A stretch of 63,969 nucleotides of DNA from JBCCEJ01 sp039030335. Its GTDB lineage: Bacteria; Pseudomonadota; Gammaproteobacteria; HK1. The stretch is from assembly GCA_039030335.1 (NCBI GenBank), contig JBCCEJ010000028.1, positions 1 through 63,969 on the forward strand, given 5' to 3'. Of this stretch, positions 44,933-52,980 are shown piece after piece (position 1 is the first letter of the stretch; each line of letters begins with the position of its first letter). The notes under the pieces are model-generated. The model did no database searches. It was not told the DNA's origin and was given only the letters and a program-made list of their open reading frames with translations. Made by a program: the position numbers and the translations under genes.

Positions 44933-45511
44933 ATGTATGCAGTCAGGCGCTTTGCCGTTCGTCAGTCGCGTTTCTTCCAGCGGTTCTACGATGCATTCGA
45001 ACAGGTCATCGTGACGCTGGACCCGCTATTCACGCGTATCGGTTACGCGAAACTGGAGGCCCCGGCGGCGGCGGTCGAAAGAACCATCAAGTCAGTTTTG
45101 TTCGACTGTCAGATGTGTGGCCAGTGCGCGCTGTCGTCCACCGGGATGTCGTGCCCGATGAACTGTCCCAAGCAGCTGCGTAACGGCCCGTGCGGAGGCG
45201 TTCGCGCTGGTGGTATGTGCGAAGTCGAGCCGCAGATGCGCTGCGTATGGGTAGAAGCCTGGGACGGTGCAGGCAGAATGCACGGCGGCCTCGAAAAGAT
45301 CGGCGAGCAGCTGCCGCCGGTTGACCGTTCATTGAAGGGAACCTCGAGTTGGCTCCGGGTCGCGCGCGATAAGGCGCAAGAGCAGCGCGAGGCCCGCGCG
45401 GCAGGGTCGCTCGCGCTCGCTGGTTCGCTCGGCACGGTATCGGGCCCTGGTTTGGGTGAAACCACCGCGACTGGTTCACAGCACGTAGAGAACCCGGGAC
45501 CGGGGTCGTGA
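44933..45511 (+). CDS. MetV-like protein (methylenetetrahydrofolate reductase C-terminal domain family)
   Basis: About 192 residues from ATG 44933 (TTG at 44909 is possible). The middle holds a dense cysteine pattern: FDCQMCGQCALSSTGMSCPM, then NCPKQLRNGPCGG and GGMCEVEP..CVW. This is the MTHFR_C family, known as MetV, an iron-sulfur/zinc partner of MetF in acetogens and other bacteria with non-E. coli-type reductases. The last 60 residues are low-complexity. It overlaps the MetF-like gene by four bases (GTGA), strong evidence that they work as a complex. Confidence 0.82.
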   Translation: MYAVRRFAVRQSRFFQRFYDAFEQVIVTLDPLFTRIGYAKLEAPAAAVERTIKSVLFDCQMCGQCALSSTGMSCPMNCPKQLRNGPCGGVRAGGMCEVEPQMRCVWVEAWDGAGRMHGGLEKIGEQLPPVDRSLKGTSSWLRVARDKAQEQREARAAGSLALAGSLGTVSGPGLGETTATGSQHVENPGPGS

Positions 45512-46569
45512 CGGCTTGGCAGACGCGCGAGCCATACGAGCCGCTGCACGATCCCATTCCGCACGTGTCACCTGGCCACGTTTCGACGTCACGCCTCGAG
45601 CGTGTGCTGCGGCGTGGCTGGTTTGCCATCACGGCGGAGATGAATCCGCCCGACTCCGCTGACCCCAATGATGCATTGGCAGCCGCGTTGCCTCTGGAAG
45701 GGGTGGTAGATGCGATCAATGCAACGGATGCGTCCGGCGCAAACTGTCACATGTCATCGATGGGTATCTGTTCGCTGATGGTGCGCTGCGGTCTCTCCAT
45801 GGTCCTGCAGATCTCCTGCCGCGATCGCAATCGCATCGCCATTCAGGGCGATGTGCTCGGCGCGGCCGCCACCGGTGTCAACAACATCCTGTGCCTGACC
45901 GGGGATGGTGTTGCCGTCGGCGATCAGCCTGGCGCCAGTCCGGTATTCGACCTGGACGCGGTTTCGTTGCTGCGTACCCTGAAAACGATGCGCGACGACG
46001 GTGTTTTCCTGTCTGGCCGGAAGCTCAAAACGCGGCCGCGGATATTTCTGGGGGCGGCCGAAAACCCGTGCGTACCGCCGTACGAACTCCGCGCGAGGCG
46101 GTTGGCCAAGAAGGTTAATGCCGGCGCCGATTTCGTGCAGACCAACTATGTCTACGACATCGAGTTATTCAAACGATTCATGGATCACGTTCGAGAACTC
46201 GGATTGCATGAGCGCGTTTACATCCTCGCCGGTGTAGGCCCGCTCGCGTCCGCCCGCGCAGCGCGGTGGATGCGCGATAACGTTCCGGGTATTCACATTC
46301 CCGACCCGCTGATAGAGCGCGTGGAGGCGGCCGCGAAGCCCGGTGAGGAAGGTCTTCGCATCTGCGTAGAACTCATCCAGCAGATCCGCGAGATCGAAGG
46401 CGTCGCCGGCGTCCACATCATGGCGTACCGGCGCGAGCATCTGGTTGGCGAGATCATCGAACGTTCGGGACTGTTGGCCGAACGCCTGGCGCTGATAAAC
46501 GCCTGGAATGCCGGCGCCGACGACCCTCTTCCATGCGTACGTTCAGGTGTCGTCCCGGGACGGACCTGA
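45508..46569 (+). CDS. Methylenetetrahydrofolate reductase (MetF-like, MetV-partnered type)
   Basis: 353 residues, TIM-barrel flavoprotein family: FAITAEMNPPDSADPND, VNNILCLTGDGVAVGDQPGA and FVQTNYVYDIELFKRFMD are recognisable MTHFR strands, with the loop HIPDPLIERVEAA near the end. It would reduce methylene-THF to methyl-THF, or run the reverse reaction during methyl-group oxidation. It begins at GTG 45508 inside the MetV stop. It is distinct from the E. coli MetF type, since it keeps a MetV partner. Whether it serves methionine synthesis or C1 catabolism cannot be told here. Confidence 0.85.
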   Translation: MTAWQTREPYEPLHDPIPHVSPGHVSTSRLERVLRRGWFAITAEMNPPDSADPNDALAAALPLEGVVDAINATDASGANCHMSSMGICSLMVRCGLSMVLQISCRDRNRIAIQGDVLGAAATGVNNILCLTGDGVAVGDQPGASPVFDLDAVSLLRTLKTMRDDGVFLSGRKLKTRPRIFLGAAENPCVPPYELRARRLAKKVNAGADFVQTNYVYDIELFKRFMDHVRELGLHERVYILAGVGPLASARAARWMRDNVPGIHIPDPLIERVEAAAKPGEEGLRICVELIQQIREIEGVAGVHIMAYRREHLVGEIIERSGLLAERLALINAWNAGADDPLPCVRSGVVPGRT

Positions 46570-46580
46570 GACCCGAGCGG

Positions 46581-48071
46581 TCAAACGGGCGCCCAGCGGT
46601 CTCCCCATGCGGCTTTCCAGAACCGGTCGAATGACCCGTTCGATTTCGGTCGGCCACCGCGCCAAAGGTCGTGTTCCGCCGTACTGTAGCGAGCGAAATA
46701 GATGCCCAGCTCGTCTGCGAGTTGCTTGCAGACAGCCGCCTCCCGCTCGCTGCAGTCGTGATTTTCCCCAGGGTCTTTGATCAGATCGAACAGTTCGTCC
46801 GCGAGATCGAACTCCGGCGCGTGCTTGAACCGCTGGAAGTAGAGCCACTGTTGTGTTCGCATCGCCCGCGTCTCCTCCTGTTCCATGAAGATCGCGTCGC
46901 GATGATGCTGAACCCCGGTCTCGAGTGCCGCGAGGACTGACCTCGCATCGGCTCCGGCGTTGACTTCCGGTGGTAGTCCCGCCAGTTCAAGCAGTGTCGG
47001 ACCGATATCCAATTGACTTACCAAGCCGGTAAAGATGCCCGGTTCGAACCTGCGCGGATACTCCATCAGCAAAGGAATCTGGGTGCTGGGACGTCTCAAT
47101 GAAGACGGCCACGTCGCGAGACCATGGCCCCAGATGCCATGATGACCGAGCGAGAAACCGTGATCGGCGGTGTAGATGACAAGCGTGTCTTCGCGCGCGC
47201 CGACCGCACCAAGCGCCTTAAGGATACGCCCCACGCCCGCGTCTATCAGGCTCACCTGAGCATGATAGTTACGCAGGCTTTCGACATGGTTGGGTAACAG
47301 CAACGGGCCTTTGAACTGTTCGCGCGGCTGACCACCCGAGTCGATGACACGGTGCTGATAACGATCCACGACGGCTGAATTCAGCCCTTCGCGAGGCACC
47401 GACCCCATGTCGCGCTCTGCGTACAGGGTATCGAATGATGTCCCGGATGGTCCGCTGATAGCCGGCCAGTGTCCGTACGGCCCGTTGTACGGCACAAATG
47501 CGAAGAACGGCTGGTCCCGGTTCCAGCCGGTGTCGATGAACTCGATGGTCTTGTCCGTAAAGAACTCCACCGAGTGTCCGTCATGTCGATAACGTCTGCC
47601 GTTATCGATCATGTCGTTACCGTGAAAACTCGTCGTGTGGCCGTGCGGAAACGTTACCCAGTGGTCAAACGCGTGCGGCGGGTGCGATGGATCGCCCAGG
47701 TGGTACTTGCCGATCAGGGCCGTGTGATAGCCAGCGGCTTTCAGAATGCCCGGGAAGGTCTCGAATTCACCAACCGCGTTCCAATGTTTCGGCCACTCGG
47801 CGGCGCGCTGGTCGTCGAGCCAGTTATGCACGCCGTGTTGGCTCGGCATCAGGCCCGTCAAGACCGACGCGCGACATGGAGAACACATGGCATTGACGCA
47901 GTACGTGTTCTCGAACCGGACGCCGCGCGTGGCGAGCGCGTCCAGATTTGGTGTGTGCACTTCCCGGTTGCCGTAACAACCGAGCAGACCCGCTGCCTGG
48001 TTATCGCTCATGAACAGCAGAATGTTTGGCGGGCGTCGCACGGTGTCTGGACTTGCGCGGTGATGCGGCAA
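46581..48071 (-). CDS. Type I sulfatase / alkaline-phosphatase-superfamily hydrolase
   Basis: 496 residues. NILLFMSDNQAAGLLGCYGN gives the metal-binding Asp23-Asn24, and C63-S-P-C-R67 followed by ASVLTG is the sulfatase CxPxR signature whose Cys becomes formylglycine. YTADHGFSLGHHGIWGHG supplies the second metal-site Asp/His. No signal peptide is apparent, so it is probably cytoplasmic. The start may be TTG 48071, two bases after the TIR gene, or GTG 48041; neither has a clear ribosome site. It is probably co-transcribed with the TIR gene. The substrate could be a sulfate, phosphonate or choline ester. Confidence 0.88.
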   Translation of the reverse strand: MPHHRASPDTVRRPPNILLFMSDNQAAGLLGCYGNREVHTPNLDALATRGVRFENTYCVNAMCSPCRASVLTGLMPSQHGVHNWLDDQRAAEWPKHWNAVGEFETFPGILKAAGYHTALIGKYHLGDPSHPPHAFDHWVTFPHGHTTSFHGNDMIDNGRRYRHDGHSVEFFTDKTIEFIDTGWNRDQPFFAFVPYNGPYGHWPAISGPSGTSFDTLYAERDMGSVPREGLNSAVVDRYQHRVIDSGGQPREQFKGPLLLPNHVESLRNYHAQVSLIDAGVGRILKALGAVGAREDTLVIYTADHGFSLGHHGIWGHGLATWPSSLRRPSTQIPLLMEYPRRFEPGIFTGLVSQLDIGPTLLELAGLPPEVNAGADARSVLAALETGVQHHRDAIFMEQEETRAMRTQQWLYFQRFKHAPEFDLADELFDLIKDPGENHDCSEREAAVCKQLADELGIYFARYSTAEHDLWRGGRPKSNGSFDRFWKAAWGDRWAPV

Positions 48072-48073
48072 CG

Positions 48074-48913
48074 CTAGCGGCGCGCGGCCCTGGCACCGAG
48101 TGTCATCAGCAACAGCAGAAAAAACACCGACGGCCCCACCCAGGCGAACGTGTCGTAGCGCAGATGTTCCATGAACAGTGATGTGAAGTAGTAGGTCGGA
48201 ATCGCAATGGATGCGCCCACGGCGTACCAGAAGGCAGCTGCCAGCAAGCGGCGGTTGATGAGCACCGGGCCCATAACCAAGGGTGCCGAAATCATGCCCG
48301 CTATCAGCGCAAAGCCGAAACCGAACGCCTGGCCGAGCGCTGTCACATCGTCAGGAAACTTCTCCTGCAGAACATAGATGAACGTACTCAGCATCAGGAA
48401 GCACGCAAAACCCTGAGCGATCAGCAGATACAGGATGCTCTCCAGATCCTGATACCACGCGCGGGTAAGCTGCGCGGCAGCCCGGTCGAGCAGACGTCGT
48501 TGACGCATCGCCGAGCCGTACGACAGCTCGCGTCCCAGTCGGCTGCCCACGGCCGTCAGTAGCGCTGCCGGTAACGCGTCGCCGGGATTCCATTGCTGCA
48601 GGTCGATCGTGTGCAGGCTTCTGAAGTCGAGCGGGGGCTGGGTGATGTCCACCGCGACCGGGATCAGACGTCCGAGATCGTTGGCCGCACCAGCCTCGCC
48701 GATCACCCACTGACTGCCAGTCGAATTCCTGGACCACAACACGAGGGTGACTTCAGAGCTGTTGATCGCCTGTTCGATCCGACCACGGAACTGCTCTCCG
48801 CCCTCCAATGCCTGGTCCCACCAGACGTCCACGCCGAGCGCGGTCAGGTGACCAGCGATAGCCTCGGCGATCACCGTGTCGCTGTGACTGTAGGAAATGA
48901 ATACCTCGGACAT
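48074..48913 (-). CDS. TIR-domain protein with four C-terminal membrane helices
   Basis: 279 residues. Residues 1-130 are a TIR domain: MSEVFISYSHSDTVIAEAIA (box 1), VWWDQALEGGEQF (BB-loop area), VTLVLWSRNSTGSQWVIGEAG; Glu73 sits in the SxWxxxE motif used for NAD cleavage by enzymatic TIR proteins. Four hydrophobic segments follow (about 165-187, 195-220, 226-250, 258-277). The ATG at 48913 has GGAG ten bases upstream. It could be a defence or signalling NADase, or a membrane-tethered scaffold. The sulfatase gene follows after two bases. Function not established. Confidence 0.85.
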   Translation of the reverse strand: MSEVFISYSHSDTVIAEAIAGHLTALGVDVWWDQALEGGEQFRGRIEQAINSSEVTLVLWSRNSTGSQWVIGEAGAANDLGRLIPVAVDITQPPLDFRSLHTIDLQQWNPGDALPAALLTAVGSRLGRELSYGSAMRQRRLLDRAAAQLTRAWYQDLESILYLLIAQGFACFLMLSTFIYVLQEKFPDDVTALGQAFGFGFALIAGMISAPLVMGPVLINRRLLAAAFWYAVGASIAIPTYYFTSLFMEHLRYDTFAWVGPSVFFLLLLMTLGARAARR

Positions 48914-49051
48914 CGCCGGTTAACTCCGATGACTGTGCTACGTCGGCTGATCCGGCCGGGGAAATGCGTCTGCACTGCAGTTTAGACAGCGGGTGTCAGT
49001 TCTGCCGACCCGCTGCGCAAGAGCCGCGCACCGTTGGCCCTGAAGAGGGTT

Positions 49052-49672
49052 CTAACGCTGCCGGACGCGTTTGGCAGTCAGAGCGATGAGCGTCGCAGAA
49101 TCCGGAATTCCGGTCGGGGTCAGCTGGTGTCGGCTCTGGAACGCGCGGATGGCAGATGCCGTCGCCTCGTCGAATTTACCCGTGGGGTTTGACGTCAATA
49201 GTCCTTGAGCGCGGAGCGAGGCGCGCAGGTCATCGAGCACGCTCTGATAGATCAGTACTCCCTTGCCGCCGCTGCGCGCTACGACCATCTCTGATGACAC
49301 CTTGAGGCGTTGTGTGCGGAGGAGCTCTGTCAGTTTCCTCACGGCCGCATGGAAGGACTGCTCCGGTGCGCCTTTGCAATAACGGGCCAGCGCGAATGTC
49401 AGTACTTGTATGTCTTGCCACGGCGCCAGATCGAAGGTCTCGGGTACGTGTTCGTTCTGTACTGTCAAATAGCCTTCGAGCCAGCCCGCGAAGGTGATCA
49501 TGGATTCGTCCGAGCGCTCGTAGGCGGCGGCGAACCGCGCGCACGAATTGACGCCCACGCCCTTGATCGCGAAGTTACCTCGGGCGTCGCCAGCATACGC
49601 CGCCACGGTTAATGTGATACCGGCAACTGCGCAGATGGCGCGGGTCGAGAACAGCTTGCGGTGTGGAATCAT
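49052..49672 (-). CDS. Exported protein with peptidoglycan-binding domain (PG_binding_1)
   Basis: 206 residues. Signal peptide at the N-terminus (RAICAVAGITLTVAAYA), then a Cys-containing domain (VGVNSCARFAAAYERS...ARYCKGAP) that resembles small Rap1a/HdeA-like periplasmic helical folds, and a C-terminal peptidoglycan-binding domain (LRAQGLLTSNPTGKFDEATASAIRAFQSRH, in part; GIPDSATLIAL). It is probably a periplasmic cell-wall-associated protein. It stands alone, upstream of the TIR gene by 138 bases in the same direction. Specific role unknown. Confidence 0.78.
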   Translation of the reverse strand: MIPHRKLFSTRAICAVAGITLTVAAYAGDARGNFAIKGVGVNSCARFAAAYERSDESMITFAGWLEGYLTVQNEHVPETFDLAPWQDIQVLTFALARYCKGAPEQSFHAAVRKLTELLRTQRLKVSSEMVVARSGGKGVLIYQSVLDDLRASLRAQGLLTSNPTGKFDEATASAIRAFQSRHQLTPTGIPDSATLIALTAKRVRQR

Positions 49673-49799
49673 CGGAGTGCGTGCATCGTCGTTTCAATCG
49701 GTGCGTTCTGACACACCGGCGATTCTGTCACTATATCAATCAACGGCTTAGGGTCCGAATCAGATCGCGGACCTGCGCTGGCCTGCTGACCCCGGGGGT

Positions 49800-50075
49800 A
49801 TGGATATGGCGTCAGAAGATCGGGGGTACCGGTTGTTGGGGCCGGATGGACCTTATCGGAGCGTCGCGCCTGGTCTGTACGGTGGCAATCGCAAACTCAA
49901 GATCTTCGGTGAGCTCGACTGCCGCAACGCGCTTCGTTGGATCGCGCGAGGGCACTACGTTCAACACCGGGTGTTTTTTGCCGACCGCGTCAGTGCGGAA
50001 CGCTGTGGTTACAGACCGTGCGCCATCTGTATGCCGGACGACTACCGGCGGTGGAAGGCCAGCCACGGTGGGTAG
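49800..50075 (+). CDS. Ada-type zinc-binding domain miniprotein
   Basis: 91 residues, one domain. IFGELDC41-RNAL, HYVQHRVFFADRV and C69-GYRPC74-AIC77-MP match the metal-binding domain found at the N-terminus of Ada, with the four Cys as likely Zn ligands. Stand-alone members of this size are scattered in proteobacteria without known role; Ada's own domain uses a Cys to take methyl groups from DNA phosphotriesters. No methyltransferase or AraC domain follows. Confidence 0.78.
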   Translation: MDMASEDRGYRLLGPDGPYRSVAPGLYGGNRKLKIFGELDCRNALRWIARGHYVQHRVFFADRVSAERCGYRPCAICMPDDYRRWKASHGG

Positions 50076-50219
50076 CACGGTGCCGTGCTCAACCGACAAG
50101 GCCTCGCCTGCAGCGCTGGGTTTGTATTATTGAAGGTCTGGTCCGGCTGAGTGGATGCAGCCGAAATTTCTTCTGAACCCGAAAGTCCGGTTCACATTGA
50201 TTTCGTGGGGAGGGATGCT

Positions 50220-50990
50220 ATGCGCAATTCAACTCGCCGGCACACCGCGGTTGCGAAAGCACGTACGCGGCGCGGGGAACCGACCTTCGCGTCGTCCGAG
50301 CGGCGTTGGCTGACGTGGATCCTGATCGGCTGGTTGTCGGTCGCGGGCTTCGGTCTGGCATTCGCGATGCGCATGATGAGCGAGCCGGTGTCTTCGGCCG
50401 CACGCGAAGTCACTGTCAATCCGGTTTTTGACGCCGTCATGGCACGAGACGTGGAGCGGCTTGTGGCGATGAGCGACGACCTCGACCCGGCCTGGCTCGA
50501 TGCCGCAAACGCTGGCATGACGCCCGTCATGCAGGCGTCGTCGTTCGGCGATGTGGAAATGGTTGAGACGTTGCTCAGGTTTGGGGCCGACCCGAACAAA
50601 CGCGGTAGCGCGAGTCGTACTGCGCTGCAGTACGCTGCAGAAAAAAACCGACTGCGCGTCGCCCGCGCTTTGGTGTCGGCGGGCGCAGACGTGGATGGCG
50701 CCGACGTTTCCGGTCTGACCCCGTTAATCATGGCTGCCGACCGCGGTTACACCGACTTTGGTCTGCTGATGCTGGAGTCGGGCGCAAACGTTAATGCGAC
50801 CATGAAGAACGGCTGGACCGCACTGCTCGACGCAGGCCGTCGCGGCAACCTGACGCTCGCGCGCGAGCTGCTGGCGCGTGGAGCAGACGCCAATGCACGG
50901 GTGAACGGCAATTCACCTCTGAGGCTGGCCGAGCAGAACGGTCACACCGAAGTAGCCGCACTGGTGAAGCGCGCCGGCGGAACGCGTTGA
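50220..50990 (+). CDS. Membrane-anchored ankyrin-repeat protein
   Basis: About 256 residues from ATG 50220, preceded by GGGGAGGGATGCT. A basic N-terminus, one membrane helix (WLTWILIGWLSVAGFGLAFAM), then four to five ankyrin repeats in the periplasm or cytoplasm: GMTPVMQASSFGDVEMVETLL, TALQYAAEKNRLRVARALVSAGADV (in part), GLTPLIMAADRGYTDFGLLML, GWTALLDAGRRGNLTLARELL and SPLRLAEQNGHTEVAALV. It is probably a protein-protein interaction module; partners unknown. It converges with the DUF1127-like gene at a strong hairpin. Confidence 0.88.
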   Translation: MRNSTRRHTAVAKARTRRGEPTFASSERRWLTWILIGWLSVAGFGLAFAMRMMSEPVSSAAREVTVNPVFDAVMARDVERLVAMSDDLDPAWLDAANAGMTPVMQASSFGDVEMVETLLRFGADPNKRGSASRTALQYAAEKNRLRVARALVSAGADVDGADVSGLTPLIMAADRGYTDFGLLMLESGANVNATMKNGWTALLDAGRRGNLTLARELLARGADANARVNGNSPLRLAEQNGHTEVAALVKRAGGTR

Positions 50991-51014
50991 GACGCGCCGA
51001 ACCCCGGGGTGGCG

Positions 51015-51038
51015 GGGTGCGAGTGGCGACTCGCACCC
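51015..51038. terminator. Hairpin between convergent ankyrin and DUF1127-like genes
   Basis: GGGTGCGAGT pairs perfectly with ACTCGCACCC over ten bases around a GGCG loop. No T-run follows on either strand, so it is an atypical terminator candidate. Confidence 0.5.
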
Positions 51039-51064
51039 GGTCGGCCTCGTGCAACTGGTAACGG

Positions 51065-51322
51065 TCAGGCCGCGCGCGGCAGGTCTGCGTTGTGATCGTT
51101 CGACGCGATGGCCGCGACTACAACGTTGGGTTCGGTAATCGCTTCCGGGTCTTCAGCGCGCCACGGCCAGGCTGCAACACCTTTGTTGACTTTCTCGGGC
51201 GAGAATCCGTAGGCGCGCAGAAACGCGTCGTCCATCTGGCGCAGCTGGCTGAGAACTCGGGCGCGGCCGCTCAGGATCAGGGTTTCGGATGCTGCGTCGT
51301 AGAGGCTGATGAGCCAGTTCAT
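51065..51322 (-). CDS. Small DUF1127-like protein
   Basis: About 85 residues from ATG 51322, with GAGGA eleven bases upstream; the open frame beyond it lacks a start signal. The centre (LSGRARVLSQLRQMDDAFLRAYGFSPEKVNKG) has the DUF1127 pattern of a basic helix, an LxxLDDxxLRDxG-like segment (here QMDDAFLRAYG) and a short tail. Bacterial DUF1127 proteins of similar size bind RNA and influence phosphate, C1 metabolism and sRNA turnover in some species. The assignment is tentative. Confidence 0.6.
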   Translation of the reverse strand: MNWLISLYDAASETLILSGRARVLSQLRQMDDAFLRAYGFSPEKVNKGVAAWPWRAEDPEAITEPNVVVAAIASNDHNADLPRAA

Positions 51323-51632
51323 TTCTTGTGTCCTCACATGCTTTTGGCTGGAGTGTCTGCGACAGCACGAGTGGTACTGTCGAGGAGTGCAGTGATTCGA
51401 ACACGTGATGCTGCATCGCAGCAAACGACTTTTTTTCAGTGGGACGGATACCGTAATTCACGCTTCGAAGCGCGACCTCGGAATCGGTAAACTAGCGTCT
51501 TAACAGGCGCCGGCATTCGCCGCACCGCGGCAGCGTTACGGCGTCATGGTTGGGTCGCGCAGCGCCGGTCGTCGCCGTTGCGACGGATGCCTGGCCGTCA
51601 TTCCCGGATCTGAATTCGTAAGGAGTAAATCT
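51323..51632. other. 310-base intergenic region between divergent DUF1127-like and LysR genes
   Basis: It includes the exact short palindrome GCTGCATCGCAGC (51410-51422), a GACAG/CTGTC pair around 51361-51381 and an isolated run of seven T (near 51431). Both flanking genes read outward, so promoters of both lie here. No gene is recognisable. Confidence 0.4.
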
Positions 51633-52658
51633 GTGTCGCGCGCCATGCCATCGCTCAATTCTCTGCGTGCTTTCGAGGCGGCCGCGCGGCACCTCAGTTT
51701 CCGTAAAGCCGCCGAAGAATTGCATGTGACACCCGGGGCCGTGAGTCATCAGATCAAGAGCCTGGAAGACCAGCTCGGCATCAGTTTGTTTCACCGCTTG
51801 CCGCGCGGCCTCGCGATCACCGACCAGGGTATCGTGGGGTTGCACAGCCTGCGGGCTGGATTTGCGAAACTCGAGGAAGCAGTGGAGCAGATGCGCGAAT
51901 CCCGTCGCGCCGGTTCTTTGGCCGTGCAGGTGGCACCGGAGTTTGCAGCGAAATGGTTATTGCCGAGATTGCCGAAGTTCTCCGACCTGCATCCCGCCAT
52001 CGATCTCAGCATCATCGGCAGTGCGCACCAGGTCGATGGATATGACCACGACACAATCGTCAGAGATGACTTTCGCGGCGGCGATACGCAGATCGAAATC
52101 CGTTTTGGTGATGGACAGTATCCCGGCTGCCATGTCGACCGGATTTTTGGTGCCTCGGCGGTTACGCTCTGCTCGCCATCGCTGCTTGAAGGCCCGGACG
52201 CGCTGAACACACCGGAAGATCTCGCCAAGCACACGCTGTTGCATGACGAGACGCCCTGGTCCGGACGCCCGCACTGGAATGACTGGCTCAGAAAAGCGGG
52301 GGTTTCCAATGTCGATACATCGCATGGCCCTCACTTCTCGCCCGTGCAGCTTCTGCTCCAGGCGGCTATCGATGGCCAGGGCGTGGCACTGACGATGGAC
52401 GTTCTGGCGGCGCGCGATATCGCGCTGGGACGACTTGTCGTACCGTTTCCCGATCAGGTCCCGATCGACTACGCATACTATCTGGTCACGCTCGAAGAGA
52501 CCGCCGAACTGCCGCACATCGCCTCATTCCGACATTGGGTGCTGAAAGAAGCCGATCTGTTTCGCCGTCGGTTTCCGCGCGAAGGCGGGATCTCGCGCCC
52601 GCCGCTATCGCCGGAGGATGAACGGGAATCTGCCGACGTGGCGGTCGGGGAAGTGTAA
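51633..52658 (+). CDS. LysR-family regulator, GcvA type
   Basis: About 341 residues. MPSLNSLRAFEAAARHLSF and the helix-turn-helix KAAEELHVTPGAVSHQIKSLE identify the GcvA-like LysR subgroup (regulators of glycine cleavage and beta-lactamase genes). The effector domain follows, with PRLPKFSDLHPAIDL. I choose GTG 51633 because AAGGAG lies seven bases upstream; ATG 51645 is an alternative. No obvious target operon adjoins it. Confidence 0.92.
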   Translation: MSRAMPSLNSLRAFEAAARHLSFRKAAEELHVTPGAVSHQIKSLEDQLGISLFHRLPRGLAITDQGIVGLHSLRAGFAKLEEAVEQMRESRRAGSLAVQVAPEFAAKWLLPRLPKFSDLHPAIDLSIIGSAHQVDGYDHDTIVRDDFRGGDTQIEIRFGDGQYPGCHVDRIFGASAVTLCSPSLLEGPDALNTPEDLAKHTLLHDETPWSGRPHWNDWLRKAGVSNVDTSHGPHFSPVQLLLQAAIDGQGVALTMDVLAARDIALGRLVVPFPDQVPIDYAYYLVTLEETAELPHIASFRHWVLKEADLFRRRFPREGGISRPPLSPEDERESADVAVGEV

Positions 52659-52680
52659 CGGCCGGCGGGTCTGGAGCGTT

Positions 52681-52932
52681 TCAGCGCTCCGTATCGGCGG
52701 ACGGTTCGACGGCAAACAGCAGGGTTTCGCCGGCATTGCGCCGCTCGTCCAACAGGCGCGCGTGCGCCCGGATGTGGGCTTCGTACTCCGACTGCGATGC
52801 TGGGGCCGTTGCCGCGACGTCATCAGCGGGACGTGGCAGAGACTCCATCAACGTGCGCGATGGCTGAATCTTGACATGTTCTCCCGCGCCGGTCGGGCGC
52901 GGGTCGCAATTTGAATCGTCAGTTTCTGGCAC
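52681..52932 (-). CDS. Hypothetical protein, 83 residues (uncertain)
   Basis: A short frame starting at GTG 52932, 48 bases after mutM in the same direction. The sequence is hydrophilic, with a helical segment (SEYEAHIRAHARLLDERRNAGETLLF) and no motif I recognise. Codon composition is like the neighbours, but there is no clear ribosome binding site. Might be a real small gene or a chance frame. Confidence 0.35.
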   Translation of the reverse strand: MPETDDSNCDPRPTGAGEHVKIQPSRTLMESLPRPADDVAATAPASQSEYEAHIRAHARLLDERRNAGETLLFAVEPSADTER

Positions 52933-52980
52933 GGTTGGAGAGTCTCTGTTCAGTGTTGGTTGTGACGTGGTCGTGCTGGT

